Part shown: positions 18,640-27,874 of the stretch, piece by piece
Numbering within the stretch: position 1 is the stretch's first letter
How the letters are laid out: the number at the start of each line of letters is the position of its first letter
Source of the DNA: Lysinibacillus pakistanensis
GTDB lineage: Bacteria; Bacillota; Bacilli; Bacillales_A; Planococcaceae
Length of the DNA stretch: 64,000 nucleotides
Direction: 5' to 3'
NCBI RefSeq assembly: GCF_030123245.1
Contig: NZ_CP126101.1
Location: 4,090,501 to 4,154,500, forward strand
Notes under the pieces: model-generated
Seen by the model: only the letters and a program-made list of their open reading frames with translations
Told to the model about the DNA's origin: nothing
The model's database searches: none
Program-made: the position numbers and the translations under genes

Positions 18640-18650
18640 CATTATGTAAT

Positions 18651-19214
18651 TTAACTAGCAAATGGTAAACTTGCCAAAATACCATTATATAATTTTAAAA
18701 TCACATAAACTAAAAGTGATAATAGTATGGTCCACATAAAAAGCTCAAAAACTAGTAATCCAATTGTTCCACTCATCGGCATAAAATGGCTCATCTTATA
18801 AATAAGGTAGATAAAATAGATAAAAATAGTTAGCACAAAAATACCTACCAATACATAGATGAATTGAATAGCAAAGGCTGAACAAATTGCACCGACAAGT
18901 AAAATAATATAGCCGCCTCGAGCCTGACTAACTGTCGCACCGTCCTGATCTTTAGAGAAAAATAACATTCCTAACTCATGAATAGTTTCTCCCACTAATT
19001 TTAAAGCTGAAAATACCATAAAGAAAATCACTGCGAAGACAATTAATAAAAACACACGAAGCTCAAAATCTGATAAAAACTCTCGCATACCTGAGTATAC
19101 GCCAATGGATTGGAAAATTTGCAAAGATTCCCCCACCGCATACATGCCAAATGTTAAACTAAACAATAAAATTGTAATTAATGGTAGATAACCATAAATA
19201 TAAGGGTTCCTCAT
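18651..19214 (-). CDS. yufK: YufK family membrane protein (DUF5366)
   Basis: A 187-residue integral membrane protein with about five hydrophobic helices (for example YLPLITILLFSLTFGMYAVG and VFLLIVFAVIFFMVFSALKL). In Bacillus the YufK family sits next to the mrp operon, and here it is divergent from mrpA with 155 bp between. No catalytic motif is visible. Its role is unknown; an association with cation homeostasis is only suggested by conserved neighbourhood. Confidence 0.75.
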   Translation of the reverse strand: MRNPYIYGYLPLITILLFSLTFGMYAVGESLQIFQSIGVYSGMREFLSDFELRVFLLIVFAVIFFMVFSALKLVGETIHELGMLFFSKDQDGATVSQARGGYIILLVGAICSAFAIQFIYVLVGIFVLTIFIYFIYLIYKMSHFMPMSGTIGLLVFELFMWTILLSLLVYVILKLYNGILASLPFAS

Positions 19215-19369
19215 AAAAAATTTTTTTCCTCTATTTTTATTGATAACTTCCTATTTATAATATAGCCAATATTCTTCCATTATCGCAAGCTAAAACCTAT
19301 ATGTACATATGCATTCCGACAAAAAGTGCGTTATAATGGACACACTTACCTACATAAAGGAGGATTTTT

Positions 19370-21784
19370 TTGTTACAAGTACTTTATATTTTCATACCAA
19401 TGCTTGCTGCGATATTAGTGCCCTTTTTATATAAAAGCATTAAAAATATCCACACAGGCTGGTTTGTTCTTGCAGTTCCTGCTACACTCGCGATTATATA
19501 CACCACTTATATCGCAAAAGTGGCAGACGGTGAAGTATTTCATGCAGAGCTTCCTTGGATTCCATCACTTAACATTTCCGTCGTTTCTTATTTAGATGGA
19601 CTTAGCTTGCTATTTTCATTACTAATTACCGGAATCGGCTCATTGGTCGTACTTTACTCAATCTTTTACTTAGATAAACATAAAGAAAAATTACATAATT
19701 TTTATGTTTACTTATTATTATTTATGTCCGCTATGCTAGGTGTAGTACAATCTGATCATTTAATTACTTTGTACTTCTTCTGGGAATTAACGTCTATTTC
19801 ATCATTTTTATTGATTGGCTACTGGTTTACTCGTGATGCATCTCGACTTGGTGCACTTAAGTCAATGATGATTACTGTCGGCGGCGGCTTAATGATGTTG
19901 GGAGGATTCATTCTTCTTTACCTAATGGGCGGTACTTATTCAATTCGTGAATTGATTGTCCTTGCACCAGATTTAGTGCACCACCCTTTATTTACTTGGT
20001 CACTTGTTTTATTACTTTTAGGAGCATTTACGAAATCCGCACAATTCCCATTCTATATTTGGCTACCAGATGCAATGGAAGCGCCAACACCGGTTAGTGC
20101 CTACCTCCACTCCGCTACAATGGTCAAAGCAGGTATTTATTTAGTAGCACGTTTTACACCGATTTTTGCTGTTTCTGAACTTTGGGTATGGCTTGTTACT
20201 GGCATAGGTATCTTAACTTTATTCTGGGGTTCTTTCTTTGCAGTCAAGCAAACTGATTTAAAAGGAATTCTTGCTTTCTCAACAGTGAGTCAGCTTGGGC
20301 TTATTATGTCATTGCTCGGTGCAAGTGCGGTAGCTTATCACACAAATGGTGCAATAGATAGCATCAAATTTGCAGCCTTTGCAGCTATCTTCCATCTTAT
20401 AAACCACGCAACCTTTAAAGGTAGCTTATTCATGATAGCAGGTATTATTGATCATGAAACAGGTACACGTGATATTCGTAAACTAGGTGGCTTAATGAGT
20501 ATTATGCCAATTAGCTTTACAGTCACAGCAATTGGTAGTTTATCAATGGCAGGTCTACCTCCATTTAATGGTTTCTTAAGTAAGGAAATGTTTTTAACTG
20601 CTATGCTAGCACTTCAAAATTTTGAATTTTTTGGCTTTGAAACATGGGGGGTATTTTTCCCTATTATTGCTTGGATTGCTAGTATATTTACATTTATCTA
20701 TAGTTTTTATTTTGTCTTTCGAACATTTACTGGCAAATATACACCAGAAAAATTGCCTCAGAAACCACATGAGGCTCCCATCGGTATGTTAATTTCGCCA
20801 ATGATTTTAGCTACATTAGTCATAGCAATATTCTTTATTCCGAATTTTGTTGGTGATACTTTTGTAAAGCCAGCTGTCCAAGCTATCCAGCCGTTCCTGT
20901 ATGACTCACCTCAGGATATTGACATTCATGTAGCTGCTTGGCATGGTAGTTTAACACCCGAATTACTTATGACAATTGGTATCGTCATTGTAGGTGTTTT
21001 AATGTTTGTCGCATTACCGAAATGGCAAGGTATGTACACACGATTCCCACAGGCATTCACGTTAAACAATGCCTACGACAAGTTGATGCTTGGTCTTGAT
21101 GTTGGCTTGAATCGCGTATCACGACTTTATATGACAGGCTCTATGCGTCACTATTTACTTTATATGTTTAGCAGCATCGCAGCGATTGTCATAGGCTCTT
21201 TATTTGTAAAAAATGCCTTTACCTTCTCTTTCCAAAATACGGCACCTATTCGTTCGTATGAGATTATTTTAGTGGTGGTTTTGGTCATTGGTACAGCCAT
21301 TACAATTTTAGCAAAATCACGTCTAACAGCCATTATAGGACTTGGATCTGTTGGTTATACAGTTGCATTATTCTTTGTTATTTTTAATGCTCCTGATTTA
21401 GCATTAACACAGCTTGTTATTGAAACGATTTCTGTTGCATTATTTTTATTAGCATTTTACCATCTCCCTAAGCTTGGGAAACGTGAAGAACGAATGAGAT
21501 TCCAATTAAACCGCGCGATAGTTTCCATCGCAGTTGGAGTAATGGTCACGCTTGTAGCACTATCTGCCCAATCACAAAAATTAATTCCAACTATTTCAAA
21601 GTATTATGAGGAAACAGTTTATTCAAAAGCCGGCGGTGGTAACATTGTTAATGTGATTTTAGTAGATTATCGTGGCTTCGATACATTATTTGAAATTACT
21701 GTACTAGGTATTGCTGGCATGGCCATTTTAGCAATGATCAAGTTACGTATGAATAGAAAGGAGAAAACTCATGAAAACAAATGA
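19370..21784 (+). CDS. mrpA: Na+/H+ antiporter subunit A
   Basis: An 804-residue subunit of the Mrp complex, homologous to the NuoL-type proton channel of complex I with a C-terminal MrpB-like extension. Typical segments are YFFWELTSISSFLLIGYW, AMEAPTPVSAYLHSATMVKAG (conserved channel lysine), and FHLINHATFKGSLFM. AAAGGAGG precedes a TTG start. It is the first gene of a seven-gene operon, and all subunits are required for Na+(K+)/H+ exchange, alkali tolerance and pH homeostasis at the membrane. The C-terminal domain from about residue 650 carries the NAPDLALTQLVIE motif typical of full-length MrpA. Confidence 0.96.
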   Translation: MLQVLYIFIPMLAAILVPFLYKSIKNIHTGWFVLAVPATLAIIYTTYIAKVADGEVFHAELPWIPSLNISVVSYLDGLSLLFSLLITGIGSLVVLYSIFYLDKHKEKLHNFYVYLLLFMSAMLGVVQSDHLITLYFFWELTSISSFLLIGYWFTRDASRLGALKSMMITVGGGLMMLGGFILLYLMGGTYSIRELIVLAPDLVHHPLFTWSLVLLLLGAFTKSAQFPFYIWLPDAMEAPTPVSAYLHSATMVKAGIYLVARFTPIFAVSELWVWLVTGIGILTLFWGSFFAVKQTDLKGILAFSTVSQLGLIMSLLGASAVAYHTNGAIDSIKFAAFAAIFHLINHATFKGSLFMIAGIIDHETGTRDIRKLGGLMSIMPISFTVTAIGSLSMAGLPPFNGFLSKEMFLTAMLALQNFEFFGFETWGVFFPIIAWIASIFTFIYSFYFVFRTFTGKYTPEKLPQKPHEAPIGMLISPMILATLVIAIFFIPNFVGDTFVKPAVQAIQPFLYDSPQDIDIHVAAWHGSLTPELLMTIGIVIVGVLMFVALPKWQGMYTRFPQAFTLNNAYDKLMLGLDVGLNRVSRLYMTGSMRHYLLYMFSSIAAIVIGSLFVKNAFTFSFQNTAPIRSYEIILVVVLVIGTAITILAKSRLTAIIGLGSVGYTVALFFVIFNAPDLALTQLVIETISVALFLLAFYHLPKLGKREERMRFQLNRAIVSIAVGVMVTLVALSAQSQKLIPTISKYYEETVYSKAGGGNIVNVILVDYRGFDTLFEITVLGIAGMAILAMIKLRMNRKEKTHENK

Positions 21785-22193
21785 TGTTATTATACAATTT
21801 ACAGCAAAAATTGTATTCTTCATTATTTTCTTCTTTTCCATTCATATTTTTCTGGCTGGGCATTATACACCTGGAGGAGGATTTGTCGGTGGACTTCTAA
21901 CATCAAGTGCCATTGTACTCCTAGTACTTGCCTTTGATTTAAATACAGTTCGCCATGTTTTACCTATTAATTATACGTATCTAACAGCAATTGGCTTGTT
22001 ATTAGCCCTTGCAACTGCTGCTTTTCCAATGTTTCTTGGCAAGCCTTTTTTCACACATTTTTTTGATTATTTCAATTTACCGCTTCTTGGCAAACAGTCA
22101 CTTCACACGGCTATGCTTTTTGATAGCGGTGTCTATTTGGTTGTTGTCGGCGTTACGATGACCATTATTCAAACGATTGGGGAGGATGAATAA
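21771..22193 (+). CDS. mrpB: Na+/H+ antiporter subunit B
   Basis: A 140-residue membrane subunit with about four helices and the family segment HIFLAGHYTPGGGFVGGLLTSSA. It overlaps the end of mrpA by 14 bp and touches mrpC, which supports translational coupling. GGAG lies 8 nt before the ATG. It is a structural part of the Mrp complex and is homologous to the C-terminal part of MrpA. Confidence 0.95.
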   Translation: MKTNDVIIQFTAKIVFFIIFFFSIHIFLAGHYTPGGGFVGGLLTSSAIVLLVLAFDLNTVRHVLPINYTYLTAIGLLLALATAAFPMFLGKPFFTHFFDYFNLPLLGKQSLHTAMLFDSGVYLVVVGVTMTIIQTIGEDE

Positions 22194-22534
22194 TGGAAAT
22201 AATTATGGCGTTTGTCATCGGCTTTCTGTTTATGGCAGCGATTTATTTAATCTTATCCAAAAGCTTATTGCGTATCATCATAGGCACTGGTCTTTTAAGC
22301 CACGGTGCGCATCTGCTTATTTTAACAATGGGCGGACTTGGAGGAGAAGCACCTCCTGTATTAAAGGAAGGAGCGAAAACATTTGCAGACCCATTACCTC
22401 AAGCACTCATTTTAACAGCCATTGTTATTAGCTTTGGGGTTACAGCATTTTTCCTTGTACTTGCCTATCGTTCCTACCAGGAGCTTGAAACAGATGATAT
22501 TAGCTTAATGAAAGGAAGTGATGAGGATGAATAA
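22193..22534 (+). CDS. mrpC: Na+/H+ antiporter subunit C
   Basis: A 113-residue NuoK-like subunit with three helices; the motif LLRIIIGTGLLSHGAHLLILTMGG corresponds to the conserved second-helix region. The start codon shares its first base with the mrpB stop. It overlaps mrpD by 8 bp. Confidence 0.95.
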   Translation: MEIIMAFVIGFLFMAAIYLILSKSLLRIIIGTGLLSHGAHLLILTMGGLGGEAPPVLKEGAKTFADPLPQALILTAIVISFGVTAFFLVLAYRSYQELETDDISLMKGSDEDE

Positions 22535-24014
22535 CTTCCTTCTACTGCCCATTATCATTCCTTTCTTCTTCGGCATGATTTTAATGTTCGGGCAAAAAAA
22601 CCTAAAATATCAGCGAACATTTTCATTACTTGGTATAGGCATTGCACTTATATCAGCCATTTCACTGCTTATAAAAGTTAAAAATGATGGCATACAAAAG
22701 GTAACATTCGGCAACTGGCCAGTGCCATTTGGCATTACGATGGTGTCTGATATGGTATCTGTATTACTTGTTACAACAACACTACTAATTGCATTTTTTG
22801 TAGTTTGGTATGGTTTTGGCTCCATCACAAAGGAGCGAGAACGGTTCTTCTATTACCCAGGAATCATGTTTATTTTAACCGGAGTGAATGGAGCATTTAC
22901 TACAGGTGATATTTTCAACCTTTTCGTATTCTTTGAGGTATTGTTAATGGCTTCGTACCTGCTAATCGTTTTAGGAGGAGAAAAGGGACAACTTAAAGGG
23001 TCAATTAAATATATTTTAATCAATGTGATTTCTTCAGCATTATTTGTCATAACAGTTGCCTTCCTCTACTCTGTAGTTGGAACTTTAAATATGGCAGATA
23101 TCGCGGTAAAAATAGCTGAAGTGAATCAGCCTGGGATTGTTACTGTTATAGCTGTTCTGTTTTTAATGGTATTTGGTTTAAAAGCGGCAATTTTCCCGCT
23201 CTACTTCTGGCTTCCAACCTCTTATGCATCAGCGCCAATACCAGTGCTAACACTATTTGGGGCATTATTAACAAAGGTCGGTATTTATGCCATTACGCGG
23301 ACATATACGCTGTTCTTTGTACATGATTTATCCTATACACATGACTTACTAATGGCTCTTGCTATTGCAACCATAATAGCAGGCTGTATTGGAGCACTTG
23401 CCTACTTTGATATTAAGCTTATTATTATTTACAACATTGTGATCGCAGTAGGCGTTATTTTATTTGGTGTCTCTCAAATGAACGAAGCTTCCTTAAAAGG
23501 AGCCATGTTTTATTTAGTGCATGATATGCTGATTAAGGCAGCCCTCTTTATGCTAATCGGTATTATCATCTATATTACGGGTACATCTGATTTAAGAAAA
23601 ATGGGTGGCCTTATGAAAAAATATCCTGCTCTCGGCTGGTTTTATTTAATTGCGGCATTTGGCTTAGCAGGAATTCCGCCACTTAGTGGATTTGTCGGAA
23701 AGCTTCTTATTGCTCAAGGTGGCTTTGAGGCTGGCAGTATGTGGAGTAGTATTTTTATATTAGCTTCATCACTTCTCGTATTATTGTCTGTGATTCGTAT
23801 TTTCCTTTATGCCTTCTGGGGTGAAGAAAAAGCAACAACAGGTACGGTCGATAAAAAAGTCTACAAAACACTGTTTGTGCCTACTGTTCTTTTAGTGCTC
23901 ATTACTGTAGCCTATGGTGTGGGGGCTGAGTGGATTACACCATTTATGGATGATGCGGCAAAACTATTATATGATCCATCTATATATATAGATGCTGTTA
24001 TGAAGGAGGATTAA
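22527..24014 (+). CDS. mrpD: Na+/H+ antiporter subunit D
   Basis: A NuoM/NuoN-like proton-channel subunit of 495 residues. Conserved segments are IFNLFVFFEVLLMASYLLI (channel glutamate) and GLKAAIFPLYFWLPTSYASAPIPVLTLFGALLTKVGIYA. I use the ATG at 22527, inside the end of mrpC, because GGAAGTGATGAGG precedes it; an in-frame GTG nine bases upstream is less likely. It works with MrpA to move protons across the membrane. Confidence 0.95.
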   Translation: MNNFLLLPIIIPFFFGMILMFGQKNLKYQRTFSLLGIGIALISAISLLIKVKNDGIQKVTFGNWPVPFGITMVSDMVSVLLVTTTLLIAFFVVWYGFGSITKERERFFYYPGIMFILTGVNGAFTTGDIFNLFVFFEVLLMASYLLIVLGGEKGQLKGSIKYILINVISSALFVITVAFLYSVVGTLNMADIAVKIAEVNQPGIVTVIAVLFLMVFGLKAAIFPLYFWLPTSYASAPIPVLTLFGALLTKVGIYAITRTYTLFFVHDLSYTHDLLMALAIATIIAGCIGALAYFDIKLIIIYNIVIAVGVILFGVSQMNEASLKGAMFYLVHDMLIKAALFMLIGIIIYITGTSDLRKMGGLMKKYPALGWFYLIAAFGLAGIPPLSGFVGKLLIAQGGFEAGSMWSSIFILASSLLVLLSVIRIFLYAFWGEEKATTGTVDKKVYKTLFVPTVLLVLITVAYGVGAEWITPFMDDAAKLLYDPSIYIDAVMKED

Positions 24015-24018
24015 AGCT

Positions 24019-24498
24019 ATGGCATTTCAAATTATTTTAAATTTTGTACTTGCCTTCGTCTGGATGTTCCTTTCTTCTAATTACACAGTAGCGGGCTTTA
24101 TTGTAGGTTTCCTTCTTGGTATTCTTTTGCTTATTATGATGCGGAGATTTTTTGCAACACGTCTCTATGTCTACCGTATTTGGGCAATTATTAAACTGAC
24201 TTTACTGTTTTTAAAGGAGTTAGTATTAGCAAATATACAAGTTCTTCAAGTAGTATTAAAGCCTAAATTGGATATGCAACCAGCATTCTTTGCTTATCCT
24301 ACTGTTCTAAAGCAAGAATGGGAAATTACCCTATTATCAAGCCTTATTACCTTAACACCAGGTACTGTAGTTGTTCATGTATCTGATGATGCGAAAACGT
24401 TATATGTACATGCAATCGATATTAGTGATGTCGATGAAGCAATTGCAGCGATTCGAGATTCTTTTGAAAAAGCAATTTTGGAGGTGAGTAAATCATGA
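24019..24498 (+). CDS. mrpE: Na+/H+ antiporter subunit E
   Basis: A 159-residue MrpE/MnhE protein with two to three N-terminal helices and a cytoplasmic domain. Family segments include NYTVAGFIVGFLLGI and LSSLITLTPGTVVVHVSDDAKTLYVHAID. It starts 4 bp after mrpD and overlaps mrpF. It is required for complex assembly in related systems. Confidence 0.95.
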   Translation: MAFQIILNFVLAFVWMFLSSNYTVAGFIVGFLLGILLLIMMRRFFATRLYVYRIWAIIKLTLLFLKELVLANIQVLQVVLKPKLDMQPAFFAYPTVLKQEWEITLLSSLITLTPGTVVVHVSDDAKTLYVHAIDISDVDEAIAAIRDSFEKAILEVSKS

Positions 24499-24776
24499 CA
24501 ACGTTTATTATAGCTGCGATTGTAGTGATTTGCTTATCAATGATAGCCGTTGTTTATCGAATGGTTAAAGGACCTTCTGCATCCGACCGTGTTGTCGCTT
24601 TGGATTCATTAGGTGTGTCCCTCATTTCGTTAATTGGGTTATTCTCCATATTAGTGGAGACAAGCTTCTTCCTTGAGATTATATTATTGTTAGCGATTTT
24701 ATCATTTATCGGTACAGTAGCTTTCTCTAAATTTATAGAGAAAGGAGATATCATTAAACGTGACAATTCTCGCTAA
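24495..24776 (+). CDS. mrpF: Na+/H+ antiporter subunit F
   Basis: A 93-residue subunit with three helices and the conserved GPSASDRVVALDSLGVSLI segment, whose aspartates line the cation path in this family. GGAGGTGAG lies upstream of the ATG. It overlaps mrpE by 4 bp and mrpG by 17 bp. Confidence 0.95.
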   Translation: MTTFIIAAIVVICLSMIAVVYRMVKGPSASDRVVALDSLGVSLISLIGLFSILVETSFFLEIILLLAILSFIGTVAFSKFIEKGDIIKRDNSR

Positions 24777-25128
24777 TAGTTTAGTTATCTTTTTTATTTC
24801 TGTCGGGGTGCTATTTATTGTCGTGACAGCTATTGGTCTTATTCGCTTACCTGATTTGTACACTCGGGCTCACGCTGCCTCAAAGAGTGCAACATTAGGT
24901 GTCATGTGTATACTGATTGGCGTATTCTTTCACTTTTGGCTTATCGAGGACCACTTTAATCCCCGTATTTTGCTCGGCATTTTGTTTCTATTTATCACTG
25001 GACCTGTAGGAGGTCATATTATGACTCGCTCCTCGTATATCGCTGGTGTAAAGCCATGGAAAGGCACTGTCCGCGATGAGCTTGGACCAGAAATTGAACG
25101 CATGAAAAAGGAACAAGGCTTAAAATAA
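24760..25128 (+). CDS. mrpG: Na+/H+ antiporter subunit G
   Basis: A 122-residue MnhG-type subunit with three helices and the motif AIGLIRLPDLYTRAHAASKSATLG. The start is GTG with AAAGGAG upstream inside mrpF. It is the last gene of the operon and is followed by a hairpin terminator. The complete A-G set means a functional Mrp complex is expected. Confidence 0.95.
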   Translation: MTILANSLVIFFISVGVLFIVVTAIGLIRLPDLYTRAHAASKSATLGVMCILIGVFFHFWLIEDHFNPRILLGILFLFITGPVGGHIMTRSSYIAGVKPWKGTVRDELGPEIERMKKEQGLK

Positions 25129-25135
25129 AAAGATA

Positions 25136-25166
25136 GGCCAATGAAATCATCTAGACTTCATTGGCC
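25136..25166. terminator. intrinsic terminator of the mrp operon
   Basis: GGCCAATGAA (25136-25145) pairs perfectly with TTCATTGGCC (25157-25166), followed by ATTTTTT. It also faces the converging acetyltransferase gene. Confidence 0.88.
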
Positions 25167-25171
25167 ATTTT

Positions 25172-25642
25172 TTAATTATTTGATAGCATAAAAAACTCTC
25201 TCTCCAAGCCGACACCTTCCCAGAATTCGAGTGCTAGGTCATTTTCTAAATCTACATAAACATTAACGACAGAAGTATCATGCTTTTCATTAAACCAATT
25301 TACCAATTCATCTACAAGACGTTTAGCAATCTTCTGTCGTCTATATGCTGGTAAGACATAGATCTCATCAATTTGTCCATAAATCGTATCATACATTAAT
25401 TCCTTTTTTATGGAAGCCAATCCGAAGCCTATAATTTGATGGTTTTCATTTGTTGCAATATAAATAGCCCCATATTGTGATTGCAAATATTGTTCTAGTT
25501 GATTTAGAATAGCCTCTCTATCACTCTTCTCTAACTCACAATCTGCCGTTTCTTTCACATTTTCATTCCATAGCTCCAATATTTCATTTCCTATTTTTTG
25601 ATTCATACTATCCTTTGTTAGTAACTGAATATGTATGCTCAT
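25172..25642 (-). CDS. GNAT family N-acetyltransferase
   Basis: A GCN5-type acetyltransferase. The acetyl-CoA pyrophosphate loop is in YVLPAYRRQKIAKRLVDELV, followed by NVYVDLENDLALEFWEGVGLE, the C-terminal beta-bulge region. I choose the ATG at 25642 (156 residues) because AGGAG lies 9 nt upstream; a TTG at 25651 would sit on top of the site. The substrate is unknown. It is monocistronic. Confidence 0.85.
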   Translation of the reverse strand: MSIHIQLLTKDSMNQKIGNEILELWNENVKETADCELEKSDREAILNQLEQYLQSQYGAIYIATNENHQIIGFGLASIKKELMYDTIYGQIDEIYVLPAYRRQKIAKRLVDELVNWFNEKHDTSVVNVYVDLENDLALEFWEGVGLEREFFMLSNN

Positions 25643-25715
25643 TCCAAACAACTCCTATACCATTTGATCAATCTATCATCTCACAACAAATGGTATTACT
25701 CTAATAAAAACCCAT

Positions 25716-25752
25716 AAAAGAATCTGCCTCCTCTTTGTTAGCAGATTCTTTT
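25716..25752 (-). terminator. intrinsic terminator after cysC
   Basis: AAAAGAATCTGC (25716-25727) pairs perfectly with GCAGATTCTTTT (25741-25752). It ends the cysH-cysP-sat-cysC transcription unit just beyond the cysC stop. Confidence 0.85.
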
Positions 25753-25757
25753 AAAAA

Positions 25758-26351
25758 TTAGATATATCCGTTTGAAGTTAAAATTTCTGTAAGTTGGTCA
25801 ACACATTCCTCAATGGAATAATGCTCTGTATCTAAAATAATCTCGGGATTTTCCGGTTCTTCATAGGGCGCACTAATCCCTGTAAAGTTTGGAATTTCAG
25901 CATTGCGCGCTTTTTTATAAAGTCCCTTTGGATCACGCTGTTCACATGTTTCAACAGAGCATCTTACATAAACTTCTATAAATTCTCCCACTTCTACGAG
26001 CGCTCGTACAACTTGACGATCCTCTCGATATGGAGATATAAAAGCTGTTAAAACAATTTGACCATTTTCCACAAATAGCTTTGAAACTTCTCCAATGCGC
26101 CGAATATTTTCCCTACGTCCTGCTTCATCAAATCCTAAATCCTTATTCAAGCCATGACGAACATTATCACCATCTAGGACAAAGGCTTGATTGCCACGAT
26201 CAAAAAGGCGACGTGCGAAAGCATTTGCGACAGAAGATTTTCCTGAGGCAGATAAGCCCGTAAACCATAAAATGAAGCTTTGATGCTTGTTTTGTGTACG
26301 ACGTTCCTCTTTCGTAATGGAAGCCTCATGCCAAACAATATTGGAACTCAT
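25758..26351 (-). CDS. cysC: adenylylsulfate kinase
   Basis: A 197-residue APS kinase that phosphorylates adenosine 5'-phosphosulfate to PAPS using ATP. The Walker A is [11 protein letters not shown], followed by [16 protein letters not shown] (substrate binding) and ISPYREDR. It overlaps the sat gene by 4 bp (translational coupling) and is the last gene of the sulfate activation operon. It acts in the cytosol between ATP sulfurylase and the CysH reductase. Confidence 0.95.
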   Translation of the reverse strand: MSSNIVWHEASITKEERRTQNKHQSFILWFTGLSASGKSSVANAFARRLFDRGNQAFVLDGDNVRHGLNKDLGFDEAGRRENIRRIGEVSKLFVENGQIVLTAFISPYREDRQVVRALVEVGEFIEVYVRCSVETCEQRDPKGLYKKARNAEIPNFTGISAPYEEPENPEIILDTEHYSIEECVDQLTEILTSNGYI

Positions 26352-27487
26352 TTTAAAACCTCCTTACGCATTCCTTTAATCAGAACATCCACGACCTCTT
26401 TACGACTAAACGTGCTTGGTGGAATTTCGCCATTACGTAGCATTTCACGAACTTTTGTACCTGATAAGATCACATGTACTGTATTATCATGTGGACAGGT
26501 TTTAGTTGTTGCCATCCCCTCACATTTGTTGCAATAGAAGCTATGCTCAAACTTTAGTGGGACAATGCCTAATTCATCTTCCGTAAATTGTTCAAATATT
26601 TTTTGTGCATCATATGTGCCATAATAATCACCAACACCTGCATGATCACGCCCAACGATAAAGTGTGTACAGCCATAATTTTTCCTTACAAGTGCATGGA
26701 AAATGGCCTCTTTTGGTCCTGCATAGCGCATGGCAGCAGGAAACACGCCTAATTGCACACGATTTTCTGGATAATAATTTTGCAGTAAAATCTCGTAACT
26801 TTCCATACGGATTGCAGCCGACACATCGTCTGATTTTGTTTCCCCAACAAGCGGGTTGAGAAATAGTCCATCAATCGTTTCTAACGCAGCCTTTTGAATA
26901 TATTCATGTGCTCGGTGCACAGGGTTTCGAGTTTGGAAACCGACAATAGTTTTCCATCCTTTATCTGCAAACAACTGACGTGTCTCAATCGGATCAAAGG
27001 AATACGCAGGAAACTTTTGTTCAATACGTTTAGTTAAAGTAATTTTTCCACCCACATAAATACTTGGACGTTCATGCAGCTTTTTCACACCTGGATGCTC
27101 TAAATCCTCTGTGCCATATACTAACAAAGCCTCTTTTCGCTTATTTGGCTCATAAATATCAGCCACCTCAATCACACCATAAACATCATTAGCATAAACC
27201 AGCTTTGCCTCATCACCAGGCTGTAAAGTTGTTGCAACTTCCTTTGTTACAGGCAATGTAATTGGAATACTCCATACCACACCAGATGCTAGACGTGTAT
27301 GTTCCACAACAGATTCATAATCTTCCCTAGTTAAAAAACCCTCAATCGGACTGTAACCGCCTATTGCAATTAGCTCTAAATCACTAAGGGATATGACATC
27401 AAGCTCTATTGTTTTATTTATCCTTGTCACATCTTTCTCCGGATGAAAAGCTTGCACTAATTGTCCACCATGTGGTTGTAAACTCAT
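26348..27487 (-). CDS. sat: sulfate adenylyltransferase (ATP sulfurylase)
   Basis: The 379-residue monofunctional enzyme that makes APS from sulfate and ATP. Motifs are [12 protein letters not shown] (the HxxH-type nucleotide-binding signature), [12 protein letters not shown], and the metal-binding [15 protein letters not shown] near the C-terminus. An AGGAGG-like site precedes the ATG. A 21-bp-period tandem array lies between this gene and the upstream cysP, so the expected operon contains a long repetitive spacer. Confidence 0.95.
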   Translation of the reverse strand: MSLQPHGGQLVQAFHPEKDVTRINKTIELDVISLSDLELIAIGGYSPIEGFLTREDYESVVEHTRLASGVVWSIPITLPVTKEVATTLQPGDEAKLVYANDVYGVIEVADIYEPNKRKEALLVYGTEDLEHPGVKKLHERPSIYVGGKITLTKRIEQKFPAYSFDPIETRQLFADKGWKTIVGFQTRNPVHRAHEYIQKAALETIDGLFLNPLVGETKSDDVSAAIRMESYEILLQNYYPENRVQLGVFPAAMRYAGPKEAIFHALVRKNYGCTHFIVGRDHAGVGDYYGTYDAQKIFEQFTEDELGIVPLKFEHSFYCNKCEGMATTKTCPHDNTVHVILSGTKVREMLRNGEIPPSTFSRKEVVDVLIKGMRKEVLK

Positions 27488-27589
27488 AAAAAATTCCTCC
27501 TATTTTTATAAAAATACTCAGTTTTATAGTTTAGTTTAGGTAGTGATTCAAAAAAGTTACTGTTAATCTTAATCGGGTCCTAATTTTTT

Positions 27590-27860
27590 TGATCAGGTAC
27601 CGCCATATTTTGATCGGCTTCCCGTTAATATTGATCAGGTACCGCCATGTTTTGATCGGCTTCTCCTTTTATTGATCAGGTACCACCACATTTTGATCGG
27701 CTCACCCCTTTTTTTGATCAGGTATCAACATATTTTGATCGGCTTCCCTCGTTATTTGATCAGGCCCTGCACTGTTTTGATCAGGTCCCTTCCTTTTTAA
27801 TCAAATCACCCTCTGTTTTAATCCACTTCCCCACTATCTCAACGAATTCTCCCATCTTTT
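27590..27860. repeat. tandem array of about 12 units with 20-21-bp period
   Basis: TGATC or a variant recurs at 27590, 27611, 27632, 27653, 27673, 27694, 27715, 27736, 27757 and 27778, then degenerates to TAATC at 27798 and 27819 and CAACG at 27840. Spacing is 21 bp except for two steps of 20 bp, i.e. two helical turns. Odd and even units alternate between GATCAGGTACC and GATCGGCTTCC types, giving a 42-bp higher-order unit. It fills most of the 387-bp gap between cysP and sat. Units decay towards cysP. No coding frame is maintained through it. Function is unknown. Confidence 0.85.
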
Positions 27861-27874
27861 ATCCTCCCATTGAT

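Noticed and set aside
27590..27860. CRISPR array
   Set aside because: The period of 21 bp leaves no room for repeat plus spacer, the units all resemble each other, and no cas genes are visible.
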